A DNA stretch of 64,000 nucleotides from Branchiostoma floridae (Eukaryota > Chordata > Leptocardii > Amphioxiformes > Branchiostomatidae). Positions 1 to 11,000 of this stretch are shown piece after piece. The notes beneath the pieces were generated by a model that did not search any database, was not told the DNA's origin, and saw only the letters and a list, made by a program, of their open reading frames with translations. The stretch covers positions 4,045,747-4,109,746 of the forward strand of contig NC_049995.1 of NCBI RefSeq assembly GCF_000003815.2, written 5' to 3'. Numbering within the stretch: the stretch's first letter is position 1; each line of letters begins with the position of its first letter. The translations under genes and the position numbers were made by a program.

Positions 1-1
1 C

Positions 2-1924
2 TATGCCATGGACTTCTTTTGGGTCCCAGACGAAATCAAGGGAATGGTAAGGAACTACTTTGAGGACTTCAGAGTCAGCATTTCTACTCCACTTTTCGTT
101 TCAGAGTGGCAACAGCTAGAGAAAGGAATCCCGATGGGCTGCACAATTTCTCCCTTGTTATTTGTGATGGGCTTCGAAGTCCTACTGACTGGTGCTAGAC
201 AAGTGGTTGGGGGAGTGAAACTACCCTCAGGGCAGAGGCTGCCGCCCCTCAGAGCCTTCATGGACGATGTGACGACTATCTTAAGAACAGCCCCATGTAC
301 AAACAGAGTCCTGAGGAGGCTGGAAGAGCTTACAAAATGGGCAAGAATGAAGTTTAAGCCCACCAAGTCGAGAAGTTTATCTCTAAGGAAAGGGAAGGTC
401 AGTAACAGAGTATTCACCGTAGATGGCCAGTGTATTCCTACAATTGAGCAGACGTCGGTGCGTAGTCTGGGTCGACTCTACACAAAGGACCTGAGCGACT
501 CAAAACGAGGTCAAGAAGTTGTGAGGCAAGCGTGTGAAGGTCTGAAGTCAATAGACAGCTGTCAACTACCAGGCAAACTGAAGATCTGGTGTACGCAGTT
601 TGTACTGCTACCGAGGCTCAAGTGGCCACTAAAGATGTATGAAATTTCCTTGACAACGGTAGAAGAGATTGAGAGGAAGATGAATGCCTACATCCGTAAG
701 TGGCTGGGAGTACCGAGGTGTTTATCAAATGTTGCTCTGGTAGGCCAAAACAAGCTGAGTCTCCCAATTGTGTCGATTGCAGACTAGTTCAAGTTAGAGA
801 AGGTGAGGTTGGCTCTGGAGCTCCAGGGATCTAAAGACGCCTCAGTTAGAGCAGCCTACAGAGACCAGAAGTCAGGAAGAAAGTGGCAAGTAGGAGATGT
901 TGTAAACCAAGCAGTCTCCAGACTCAGACATAAGGACATTGTCGGTGCAGTACAACATGGGAGACAAGGCCTAGGCTGGGGCGGAAAAACTCTGAGGTGG
1001 GACAGAGCTAACCCCAGGGAAAGGAAACAGCTCGTGGTAGACGAAGTTAAGAGAATGGAGTCTGAGAAGAGAAGGGTGACAGCAATCAGTCAGAAGCAGC
1101 AAGGTGCCTGGGTAAACTGGGAGGAAGCTATAGAGAGAAGGCTGTCTTGGAAGGACATATGGGAGATCCAAAGCTGCAGGCTGAGTTTCCTAGTGAGGGC
1201 AGTTTATGATGTACTTCTATCCCCCCAGAATGTAAATAGATGGTTCCAGAAGGAAGAAGCTTGTCAGCTGTGCGGACTAGCAGGCGCTAACCTAAAGCAT
1301 GTTCTCTCTTCATGTAATACAGCTCTCAAACAGGGAAGATTTACGTGGAGGCACAATAACGCACTCAGAGTGCTTGCCGCAGCAGTGGAAGAGAAGAGAG
1401 GCAAATCTGAGAGCGAAGAGTCAGCCCAGGCCAAGTCTATACCCTTTGTCAAGGAAGGCCAGAAGCCAGTTCGGAAAACAAAGGGGAAACAGGAAGGCGG
1501 TATTCTGCGCAAGGGCGTGTGGAATATGGCAGTGGACTTGGAAAACCGCCTATGTTTCCCGAAGAACATCTGTGTAACATCACTTAGACCAGACCTAGTG
1601 GCGTGGTCGGAGGCCCTTAAGACAGTTATCATCGTTGAGCTGACTGTGCCATGGGAAGAAAACATGCAGTCAGCATACGAGAGAAAGAAGCTGAAGTATC
1701 AAGACCTCACACATGAGTGCAAACAGAGCGGCTGGAATGTGCTTCTATATCCAGTGGAGGTGGGCTGCAGAGGGTTTCCTGGGTCTTCACTTGCCAGGTT
1801 CTGCAAGGAGATGGCCATAGACAAGAAGGTGCTAAGAAACATGGCTCAGGAAGTTGAAAAGTCAAGTTTCTGGCTTTGGATCAAGAGGAAAGAGAACACG
1901 TGGGGGAAGACATCAGAGAAGTGA
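2..1924 (+). pseudogene. Non-LTR retrotransposon polyprotein, 3' part (reverse transcriptase plus restriction-like endonuclease), one nonsense codon
   Basis: The reading frame is open from the window edge, so the 5' end lies outside. The first ~260 residues hold reverse transcriptase motifs: GIPMGCTISPLL and the catalytic box written FMDD rather than the usual YADD. The C-terminal half has a zinc knuckle (CQLC, then HVLSSC, encoded near 1264-1317) and, near 1585-1700, RPDLV followed by VELTVPWE and a K-x3-KY stretch, the pattern of the restriction-like endonuclease of R2/NeSL-type elements. A TAG at 785-787 interrupts an otherwise continuous frame; coding resumes directly after it, so this looks like a single point mutation in a dead or dying copy. 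The R2-like clade placement is inference from domain order. Confidence 0.8.
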
Positions 1925-2882
1925 TGGAAATCCAGTGTAGTATCTTAGTGACTGAAGGAAGTAAGACATGTAGGAAGAGTCAATCAAGACTGAAGAAAGT
2001 CATGTAGGAAGAGTCAGTCCAGGAGTGAGGAGTTAGCCAAAGTCCAGTCCAGAGTCTGGCAGACGTTTAGAAGGAAACGGATAGAAGAAAGAAACAACAC
2101 AGGAACAAAGCAAGTGTAGCAGTGAAGCAAGGGGGGGACGCCCCCCTTGCTGTTCCACCTCCCGGAGGGCGTTCCAGAGTTTCGGGAACGAAACGCCCAG
2201 TGATGAGAGGCCTCTGGCTGACGATCGCTGTTACATGGTGCTGAAAAGCACGGCAAGAGAGAGAAAGACCTCTTAGCAGGTGAGCGTATTATCGGTTCAC
2301 TCTGTATTTCCAATGATGTAGGTGTATTTGGATTGTTATTAGCTGTATTGAATGTTACCACCTATAAAGTATAACTGAAAAAATAGCAATTTTAGTTTGA
2401 TCCATACTTCCTAAATTCAGAGTGGTGCAGGTAAAATTTGTCTGGTGCAGGTAATTTGCAATGTTACCTGCACCAGTGCAGGTATGCAGAAAAAGTATTT
2501 TGAGTCCTGTCTCATGCAAGAGCACATGTTTGACCCAGTTTATGATCCACTCATTTCTGTCAGTACAGCTGAAATCTGACTCCCCATACAATGCCAATAG
2601 GGGTGAATGACCTCCTTCAAGTAGACATGGCTATATTTGCATGAGATACGTGAGTATGAAACACGTACTACCCTCGGGCAAGGTTAGGAGTACCATAGCC
2701 AGGGCATACCCCCTTGCCCTTTTATTAGTTTTAAGAAAAACACAGTTTGCTGTAGTAGGTCATATTAAACCCACATCTATAATAAACTACCAACAACCCA
2801 AAATAGGACTAGTACTAGTAGTGTGACCAATGTTAGGACAAAACAATGAATAAACAAATCTAGTACTGTACATGATGTGTGA
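1925..2882. other. Retrotransposon 3' flank and non-coding DNA
   Basis: No gene is recognised. The first ~430 bases are probably the 3' untranslated tail of the retrotransposon and contain two near copies of an 'atgtaggaagagtca' phrase (about 1970 and 2004). Around 2405-2485 a GGTGCAGGTAA word recurs in direct and inverted orientation. The short reading frames here show no family features. Confidence 0.5.
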
Positions 2883-3101
2883 TACTGTAAATGCACGTAA
2901 GTTTGTGGGGATTTAACTTCGCCGTAGCGGGAAAAGACCTTTTTGTGGTGGTTTTAAATTCGCGGTAGCACCATGCTATGTAGTCTCTTACTCAGTTACT
3001 GCCATGGAAAAATGTTCGCGGTGGTTTTAAGTTCGCAGTGAAGCGGCCACTAAGAAAACCCCGAACATTAAACCACCGCCAAAGTTTCTGCATTTACAGT
3101 A
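2883..3101 (+). mobile_element. Short inverted-repeat element (MITE), family A copy 1
   Basis: The 219-bp segment begins TACTGTAAATGCA and ends with its inverse, TGCATTTACAGTA-like. The interior repeats 'ttcgcggtggttttaa' words and their complements, so the whole element is an imperfect palindrome. Four further copies lie at 3307-3528, 11711-11921, 17793-18011 and 18277-18485. There is no coding capacity, so this is a non-autonomous DNA element. Orientation is set arbitrarily by this copy. Confidence 0.85.
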
Positions 3102-3306
3102 GTTGCCCTAGGGTATAGGGAGTGGTCTACCTTGGGTCTAGATTATAGCACACAAGTTACATCATACCAAAACCCTGAATAGCAAAGTCCAAACTGTGTT
3201 TGAAATCTGCAGCAGATCAATAAGCTTGTGCTGTATTCAAGTTCCGATCAATGATTTTTTCTTTCTTTTGAGGGAATGAATTTGTGAGCACCTTGATCAT
3301 TGAAGC

Positions 3307-3528
3307 TATTGTAAATGCAGAAATGTTTGCTGTGGTTTTATGTTCGTGTTTTTCACGGTGTCCACTACACCGCAAACTTAAAACCACCACCTTTTTCCAT
3401 TATGTATGAGACTACAGTCTATGGCGCTACCGCAAACTTAAAACCACCGCAAACACTCTCATAATCGTCACTCTATTTTCCTGCTACCACGAAAGTAAAT
3501 CCCAGCGAACTTAAATGCATTTACAGTA
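3307..3528 (-). mobile_element. MITE family A copy 2
   Basis: It has the same termini and interior words as the 2883-3101 element but in the opposite orientation (central 'gagactacagtctatggcgc' is the complement of that in copy 1). The left terminus is slightly decayed (TATTGTAAATGCA). It lies only 205 bp from copy 1, in inverted orientation. Confidence 0.8.
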
Positions 3529-4472
3529 TCTAATTGTGGTTCTGTGTTAGGATGTGCACTCAAGGCCTAAAAATTGTCTACTAACTACAGGTAACTTGTA
3601 CCAATACATGCCCACCATAGGTCTATCTGAGACAGGCTGTATCCAATCTAAAAAGAACCCTTTGTATAACATATGCTCAATCGCTCATCCTATTGTAATG
3701 ATGTAATATACAGTTACGTTGGTTGGTTGGGAGATGTTTTAGGTACATAGCAACTGACTGTAGATTAGATGAGCTAAAACATTACCCTTACAAGTAAGTA
3801 GGTAAGTAGGTAAGTATACAGGCTATTAAGTCCCTAGCGACAACAATTGAATGTAACTGTTGGCTGTTCCGTCATGTGAATGGCATCCCCATTAATACCT
3901 ATTATTGTCTATAATTGCCCACAAACCTAACAACAAAAACAAACAAACATCAAACTTAGATTCAAGTGAACAAGATACTTACTAGTAGATGTATGGAGGA
4001 AGATACTAGCTATTTCACTCAAATGTGTAAAAAAATATGTATCCTAGAAAATATAACACAACATGAGGAATAGACTGCAAAAATAAAGACTATAATGTTT
4101 ATATCTCAAGTGTCATATATGGCAGATGGGGGAGGGGGGCGTTTCACCTGTAACGTTAGCATTCAGTGACATAATTGTCGGACTGTCATATGTTTTTTGT
4201 AGTTCACAGTCCAAAACAGCTACACAATACGATAAAACCCTTGTAAAACATGCATGAAATGTTAGAAATGATAACTATGGGAGACAAAATGCCTACATGG
4301 TCCAGATGGACAAACTACTTGTCAACTAACTTTCTCTAGAACATTCCACGACAAATCTTCACCACCAAGTTCGCCCCAAGACTCAAAGATTTTGCCGCCG
4401 TGTTTTGGCTTATACAACCAAACTGACACTACCTACATGTGCTGGGATTATCATTGTAGCATTCTGACTTAC
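3529..4472. other. Intergenic or intron of the upstream minus-strand gene
   Basis: This AT-rich DNA has short direct repeats (GTAGGTAA words near 3795-3815). If the minus-strand exon at 4473-4570 is real, this is its first intron and might hide short exons. One candidate, read on the minus strand at about 4335-4400 (KIFESWGELGGEDLSWNVLE, then a stop), is coding-like but could not be joined in phase. Confidence 0.35.
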
Positions 4473-4570
4473 CCGTCTAATTTTTCTTCTTGTTTTTCTT
4501 GTGTTTCTTCAGGTATTTCTTCGTTTTCTTCCTCCTCTGAGACGTCGCTTTCTCTCTCGTCCTCCGCCAT
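4473..4570 (-). CDS. First coding exon of an unidentified acidic protein, divergent from NAPRT
   Basis: On the minus strand an ATG at 4570 sits in a strong Kozak context (A at -3, G at +4). It opens a 98-nt exon encoding a very acidic start, MAEDERESDVSEEENEE, followed by a Glu/Lys-rich stretch. The exon ends at a consensus donor (GTAAGT, 4472-4467); without splicing the frame stops immediately. The gene runs toward lower coordinates and starts about 480 bp from NAPRT on the other strand, which suggests a shared bidirectional promoter. No downstream exon could be assigned, and the family is not recognised because an acidic N-terminus is not diagnostic. Confidence 0.5.
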
Positions 4571-5049
4571 GATGGAATGGACGAGTTTATCGTTGCTAGG
4601 GGAGTTCAGACAAAAAAGGAAATAATGAAATTTAACGACTCTTTTGTTATCAATTGGACAACTGTCATTTAAATTTTATATCGTATATATTTATATAGTT
4701 GAATACTTTTGGTATATTTACTTATTTATATGATATATACAGTAATTACCAAAATGAATTGTTCCCCCCAGTAATGTAAAAATAGAATAATCTGATGGGT
4801 TGGGCTAGTCACTACCGTTCTGCAGGTCACTGACCTTTGATAGCATCACCACGAAAATAAGTATCTAAAAATAGAAAATAGACAATATCACATAACACCG
4901 CATCAAACTTACACACATTCATATGAATGGAATTATTTTCATGAATCTATAGTGCTATCTTTTGGTAGTATAAAAGTTTTAGTCTAATATATTTATTGTA
5001 GTTTATGTAACGTTGGATGCTTTCAGGGTTATCGAAAAAGGAAGAAGAG
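4571..5049. promoter_or_regulatory. Probable bidirectional promoter, with TATA box and IR-1 hormone-receptor-type site
   Basis: This interval separates the divergent minus-strand ATG (4570) from the NAPRT ATG (5050). TATAAAAG at 4969-4976 is well placed for NAPRT transcription starting near 5000. A perfect inverted repeat of the nuclear-receptor half-site, AGGTCA-C-TGACCT, occupies 4824-4836. Both sites are read directly; their function is inference. Confidence 0.5.
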
Positions 5050-8000
5050 ATGGAAATGGCGACCCCTCCCCCTCAGGGTAGCTTCAATGATAGTCACATT
5101 TCTCACAAAAATAACCAAAATGGCATCGTGCAATCCCTCCTCACGGACCTGTACCAGGTCACCATGGCTTACGCCTACTGGAAGAGCGAAAAGAGACACG
5201 AGATCGCAGTTTTCGATCTCTTTTTCCGGAAGAATCCGTTCAAGGGAGAGTTCACACTTTTCGCAGGTCTGGAGGAATGTCTGAAATACCTGCAGAACTT
5301 TAGATTCTCCGAGTCGGGTAAGTTTCAAGACGTTTTCTAAGATTTGTTGTCAATTCCTTTCACACACACACACTGTCAAATCATACTTTGTTATAATATA
5401 TTTTGCTGGAGCACAATAGCTGAATGAATACAATTTTGTTGTATCCTTGTATATTGAAACTATACTACTAAATTATTTATCAACATGTCACCACTATAAT
5501 ATAAATCATACATTAGGTCAGAAAGAAGGTTTGTAAGCTTATAGTAATTGTCTTAACTCCTACTAGGATATGTCAGCATTTGGGTCACGTCTTTTTTTCA
5601 TTTTACCCATGGCAAACTGTTCCATTATTTTCATGAACAGTCCAGTATAGTGGTCATGATCACTGACCCTTGCCCCTGGTCCAAAAGGTCATTAGTTCGA
5701 ATCCTAGGGGCTGTTAGCCTGAGTCGGATAGTATTTTGTCCTATGTTTGCTTCTGCTACTCGTCTGGTGGGGAACTGTACATTTAAATCTTTTGGTGGTG
5801 ACGCCAGTTAATGAACGAATCAAAGAGTGCCCCACCCCCATCTGCAGCAGAAGATTTCGTTTTGCAGGGCACGTGGTGCGCCATGAGGAAACGGCAGGAG
5901 AGGTCCTGCTTTGGGAACCAAACGAGGTACTACTGCAGGAGGATACAGGTTTGCAGGCCGGCGAGCTCCGTTCAATCATGCTGGACAGGAACATGTGGAG
6001 ACACTGGTGTCACCCCTCCGAAGATGACTGAACTGAACTGAACTGCCCCCCCCCCCCCCCAAACAAAAAACAAAAACAGAACAGCCCCTTTTGGAGAGAG
6101 CCCCAGAGGCTAATCTAGAGGTGCAAGTGAACAAAATCACATGTTTGTACATGTATGTTTTCATGCAGACTATCATCCTTTCAAATCCAGTAATCTGATC
6201 ATTCCAGATATCAACTACCTGCGGACCATCCTGCCCCCGTCTGTAGAGGAGGAGTTTTACGACTACCTCGGGTCGCTGGATGCCTCGGAGGTGAGCCTGT
6301 ACGCGGTGCCGGAGGGGACCGTGGTGTTCCCGCGCGTGCCGCTCATCACGGTGGAGGGCCCGCTGCCCGTGGTACAGCTGATGGAGACAACACTTCTCAA
6401 CTTAATCAACTATGCAAGGTGAAAGGGGTCTTTATTTTGGCTACACCTCAGGGGGAGGCCTTAGGCTGTTGTTTCTCAGTAAGACTGCATATATGATAAT
6501 ATCACTTACCAAAGTACAGGTAAGCAACTATGCAAGGTGAAAGGGGTTTCCTTTTTGGCTACACCACTGGGGGAAGGTCGTTGTTTGTTTGAACCTTTGA
6601 TTATTCATGAAAGCTCAAATTGGTCCACAGGCCGCTTTTCATTGATGCATGGGGGAAGAGGTAAGGGTAAGACTAAGAGAGAGCTGCACCTGAGAGAGAA
6701 GGCCTTTAGGCTCAGCTGTAGCATCACAGTAAGATTGCATGCAGATTTCATAAACTATTGTAGTTACCTTTTTTCTGGCCATATTTTGATGCTGTTACTT
6801 CCCTTTATCCAGTCTTGTAGCAACCAACGCAGCCAGATTTCGGATGGCTGCGGGAAACAAGCAGCTTCTGGAGTTTGGTTTGAGGCGAGCGCAGGGGCCA
6901 GACGGAGCACTGTCAGCCTCAAGATACTGCTACATTGGGGGTTAGTCATTTATGATACATTATATACATAGGGCCCAGGAAAAAAAATGTTGTGTTTCCT
7001 GTTTCAGTCCTGAAAAAATTAGGGTCGGTAGGTAGGGATTATCTTCTTTTTTTTCTTGTAATTTTTTTTTGGCTGGCCAAAACTCTAGTGATACATATTA
7101 CAATACAGTCAAACAAAGTAAACTGAAGTGCATGAGGACACTTCTCTTTTAATGCCAAACTTTAATTTTGTGCATGTAATAGATACATTTACCCTTCATT
7201 AGATAGGACAAGCAGTGTTTTTGCTTCAATAGGAAGCAGGCTGAATAAAAATTCTAACTGGAAGCTATGTGACTCCACTGCTCACCCCCCCAAAAAAGTC
7301 TAGGGTCGGCAGGTTTTTCTAGGGTAGGTAGGGAAACAGGAAACACAACATTTTTTTCCTAGGCCTAGTTTGGCAAGGTGGTCCTTTGGTCTGGGTTGTT
7401 GACGTAGATGTTAGAGTCTAAAAGTTCTGGGTTCCTAGCAGTTCCTAATGTTCTGCTTTTGTTAAAGGCAGTTTGACAACTATTTTCTCTCAATGCCTAT
7501 GAAAATAAGTACCTAGTTTCAGTTAAGCTGGAGGTCCTACATGTGTATATTAGAAGAGAGACACTCCTCGAGTTTGCAACAGAGCCCACCTCAAGAGTAG
7601 TGATCTTTCCTTGTGTGAGTGGATAAAAACACAGCTTGTATCTACTATATATGCAAAATCAGTATGTTGTGTCTAAAGGTAGTTAACTGGTTATATTGTG
7701 TGCAACAAACATAATAAGAATTGGTCTTTCATGATAAAAATTCGACAGTTTAAACCTTTTGCAGTTAAATGTAATTTGAGCTATGCTGACATCAGATTTT
7801 ATATTGATATTGCTCTATCCTGCTTTTATCTCAAATTGTTGTCAAAGTGTAATGATGATTAAGTGTTGTTTCATGTTGTAAAATCAATGCAATTCAGCCC
7901 CTACGGGGGCTGCAAAGTTGATTGAAGTAAAGTTTCAAGTATCAAACGTTTTATCTCTGACTGTTGACTTTCGTTAACAGGCTTTGACGGCACCAGCAAC

Positions 8001-11000
8001 GTTCTGGCGGGAAAGATGTTCGACATTCCGGTGCGAGGAACCCACGCGCACGCCTTCGTCACCTCCTACGTAGGTCTGCAGGATCTGAAGAACAGGGTGA
8101 TTTTCTATGCTCTTGATTTGATTTGATTTGATTTGATTTAAGCACATATTGAACAAATTAAAAACACTGATAATAACAGAATGAAAAGAAAACATGTTTC
8201 ACGATGGGAAAAAATACATACTTTTTCAGCAAAGAAATAAGAAGAATCTTCCAAGCCTTAGGCCATGTTGATTTGATTATATGCATGACATCCGTTGGGC
8301 ATCCCAAAACTGATGCGAACATGCAAATAGAAAACGTTTGGCCAAAAACCACAAGTTGCCCTCATTATGAAATCTTAGTGGTCTAGAAGGTTGAACAAAT
8401 AACAAACACAAAGTTTTGTTCATTTTTGTTTACACAATCTTCTTTGACATTGGAATTGACGTTGACACAAGTAGATCTATATGTTTCCTGATATATTTCT
8501 TTTAAACTATGGCATGTATCTGCTACTTTTACAGCTTCCTGGACGATTCAAAGCATGGTGGAAAGGACGAAAATTTATGACCTTGTCAAATTTTGTATTC
8601 TTTCCAGCTGCTGACACCATTAGACGGAGATTCTCCCACAGATTTTGTCTCCGCTTGTCTGGAGTTGCGTGAAGAGGTTTGCAAGACACTGGACGTTCTC
8701 CACGAGGAGACAAAGGAAAGCGAACTCACAGCCTTCATAGCGTACGCCACGGCTTTCCCCAAGGGATTTCTGGCCTTGGTGGACACATATGATGTCTTAA
8801 GGTATAATTTTTGTTTTAGAATTTGAAGAAACGTTTTATGAATCTTACTGATACCATGTTGGAAACTACAGAACACACCATAAGCAGGGTTGGACTTGTT
8901 CTATAGGTCAAGCACATAAGAAATTTGCTTGTCCGAACCAATTTTTCACTTGCCCCAAATACAAATGTCACTTTCATATGCATTTTCACTTCCAGCAATG
9001 GAATTCTTATTATTGCTTTTGGAAAAATCTTACTTGCCCAATTGGGGTAGGTCATGCACTTGCCTGATCATCACTTATCTTACCCTGGACGATAGGGCTA
9101 TTGGACTTGTCCAACCCTGCTCTAAGTCTAATACTTATGTGTTAGGAAGTGAAGGGCAGAAGGTGAGATTTAGGGAGTGACAGGTAGGAGAGTTCAGAGG
9201 TGGTAGAACTAGTCATTAATCAGACATGACAGACAGTCCAGGTCATGCAATTTTGCAGTTATGTATTTTCCATGTAGTAGTTACAGTTACCAGTGAGTGA
9301 GATGAAGTGATCATCAGACACAATTGTAATGTTGATCAAAACCTTAAAGTTTTCAAAGCCTCAAAATCAAAGTTCAGAGGTTTGCACAGCAATGTGAGTA
9401 CATTATTAGAGATTTCAGGGTCCAATTTTAGGGCCATGCTAATCTGTATATATCAAAGCACTGAATAAACCATTATTATTATTGTTGTTGTTGTTGTTGC
9501 TGTTATTGTTATTACCCTATGTGCATGGTAGATTAAGTACAAGGAAACATACAAGAAGCACTAAATATTTCACAGAGATTTTTCATCTTTTGTTCTTGTT
9601 TATTAGGAGTGGCGTCCCTAATTTCTGCACAGTAGCGTTGGCCCTGCACAGACTGGGCTACAGGGCCATTGGCATCAGACTGGACAGTGGGGACCTGGCC
9701 TACCTCTCCAAAGCGGTCAGACAACACTTTAGGAAAATCGCTGACCGGTAAGCTTTAGAAACTTTTTGAACTGAAACCGATTACAAAAGATACACCAAAT
9801 GGCAATTACTCATGCAACTGGATAAAATTTTGGAAACGGTCAGACATCTCCAAAACGTACCTTGATGGCTAACCTTCATCAATATATTATGAATGTGAAT
9901 GATAGCTTCTATTGTGTATTTGGGTGTAGCTGGCATTACAACAAATAACCTGCAGTATCGCCTCCTGTAGATAGGTGGCACTACTAATCAGTGGCAGGAC
10001 GACTGCAATGTTATGTTCGTCGTCATTGGTCAAAGCCAAGAAATATGTTCTATCTTGTAGAAAGATATCATGCATTTGCTTGCAAATGTTGGAAGTTTTT
10101 ACTCATTTACAGTTGCTCTATAATGTTTTAATCTTCCAAATTTGAAGTTCCGCCCATTTTACAGTTGCTCAAAAATGTTGTTACTTTGCAGGTTTGAAGT
10201 TCCATCCATTTTATAGTTGCTCTAAAATGTTAAAATTTTGGAGGTTTGAAGTCCAGCCCATTTTACAGTTGCTCAAAAATGTTGTAATTTTGCAGGTTTG
10301 AAGTCCCATCCATGGCAAACTTCACCATTGTAGCCAGCAACGACATCAACGAGGACACCCTGCACTCTCTTAACCAGCAGGTATGTGATTAACCTATCAA
10401 CCTAACTCATTAACTCTTCAGGTCATGAAGCATTTTTTTCAAACTTTATTTAACTTTAGATACATCTTTGGCCTAAACTGTTGATGGTAAGGGGTCTTTC
10501 CTTCTTGTGTTGTCTATAGGTTCTTGCTTAACAAGCCATTATGTATGTCACATTCACTGTCACAGAGGTGAGGAACTAATCATTATCAAGCATGACAGAC
10601 ATTTCAGGTCATGGGGTCAACGGAAGAGTCTACTAATTCACAGGGAGGTCTTTTTCAGGGGATGGTCTGTGTATTTGCCTTATTTACGTAAACGAACTAC
10701 AATTGAAGAAGACATCGAGAAACTCTAGATATTTCACGGAGGTGTTAGATTTTCCAGCTCTCGTTGCTTTCCATGAATTGTTGTTTTATTTTTGTTTTGT
10801 TTTTAGGGCCATGAGATTGACTCCTTTGGTATCGGTACACACCTGGTGACGTGTCAGCGACAGCCAGCTCTGGGCTGTGTCTTTAAGGTCAGGCACACTT
10901 CTTTATTCGCTAGTGTCTTCATCTTCTTAACACTTTTTGGCAATGCCTTTAGGGTAGAGCCCTTGGCTGTGTCCATAAGGTTTCATATTTGGTACACTTC

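Noticed and set aside
1264-1665. 133-codon minus frame
   Set aside because: It is a shadow of the retrotransposon coding strand.
2355-2597. 80-codon minus frame as a downstream exon of the divergent acidic gene
   Set aside because: No phase-compatible acceptor was found and the frame overlaps GGTGCAGGTAA repeat words.
5648-5715. Possible functional tRNA gene
   Set aside because: Box-A- and box-B-like words are present, but no acceptor stem or full cloverleaf could be folded by eye; more likely a tRNA-derived SINE head.
6537-6971. 144-codon plus frame
   Set aside because: It spans NAPRT intron 2 and exon 3 in the wrong frame; the real exon is 6813-6940 in another frame.
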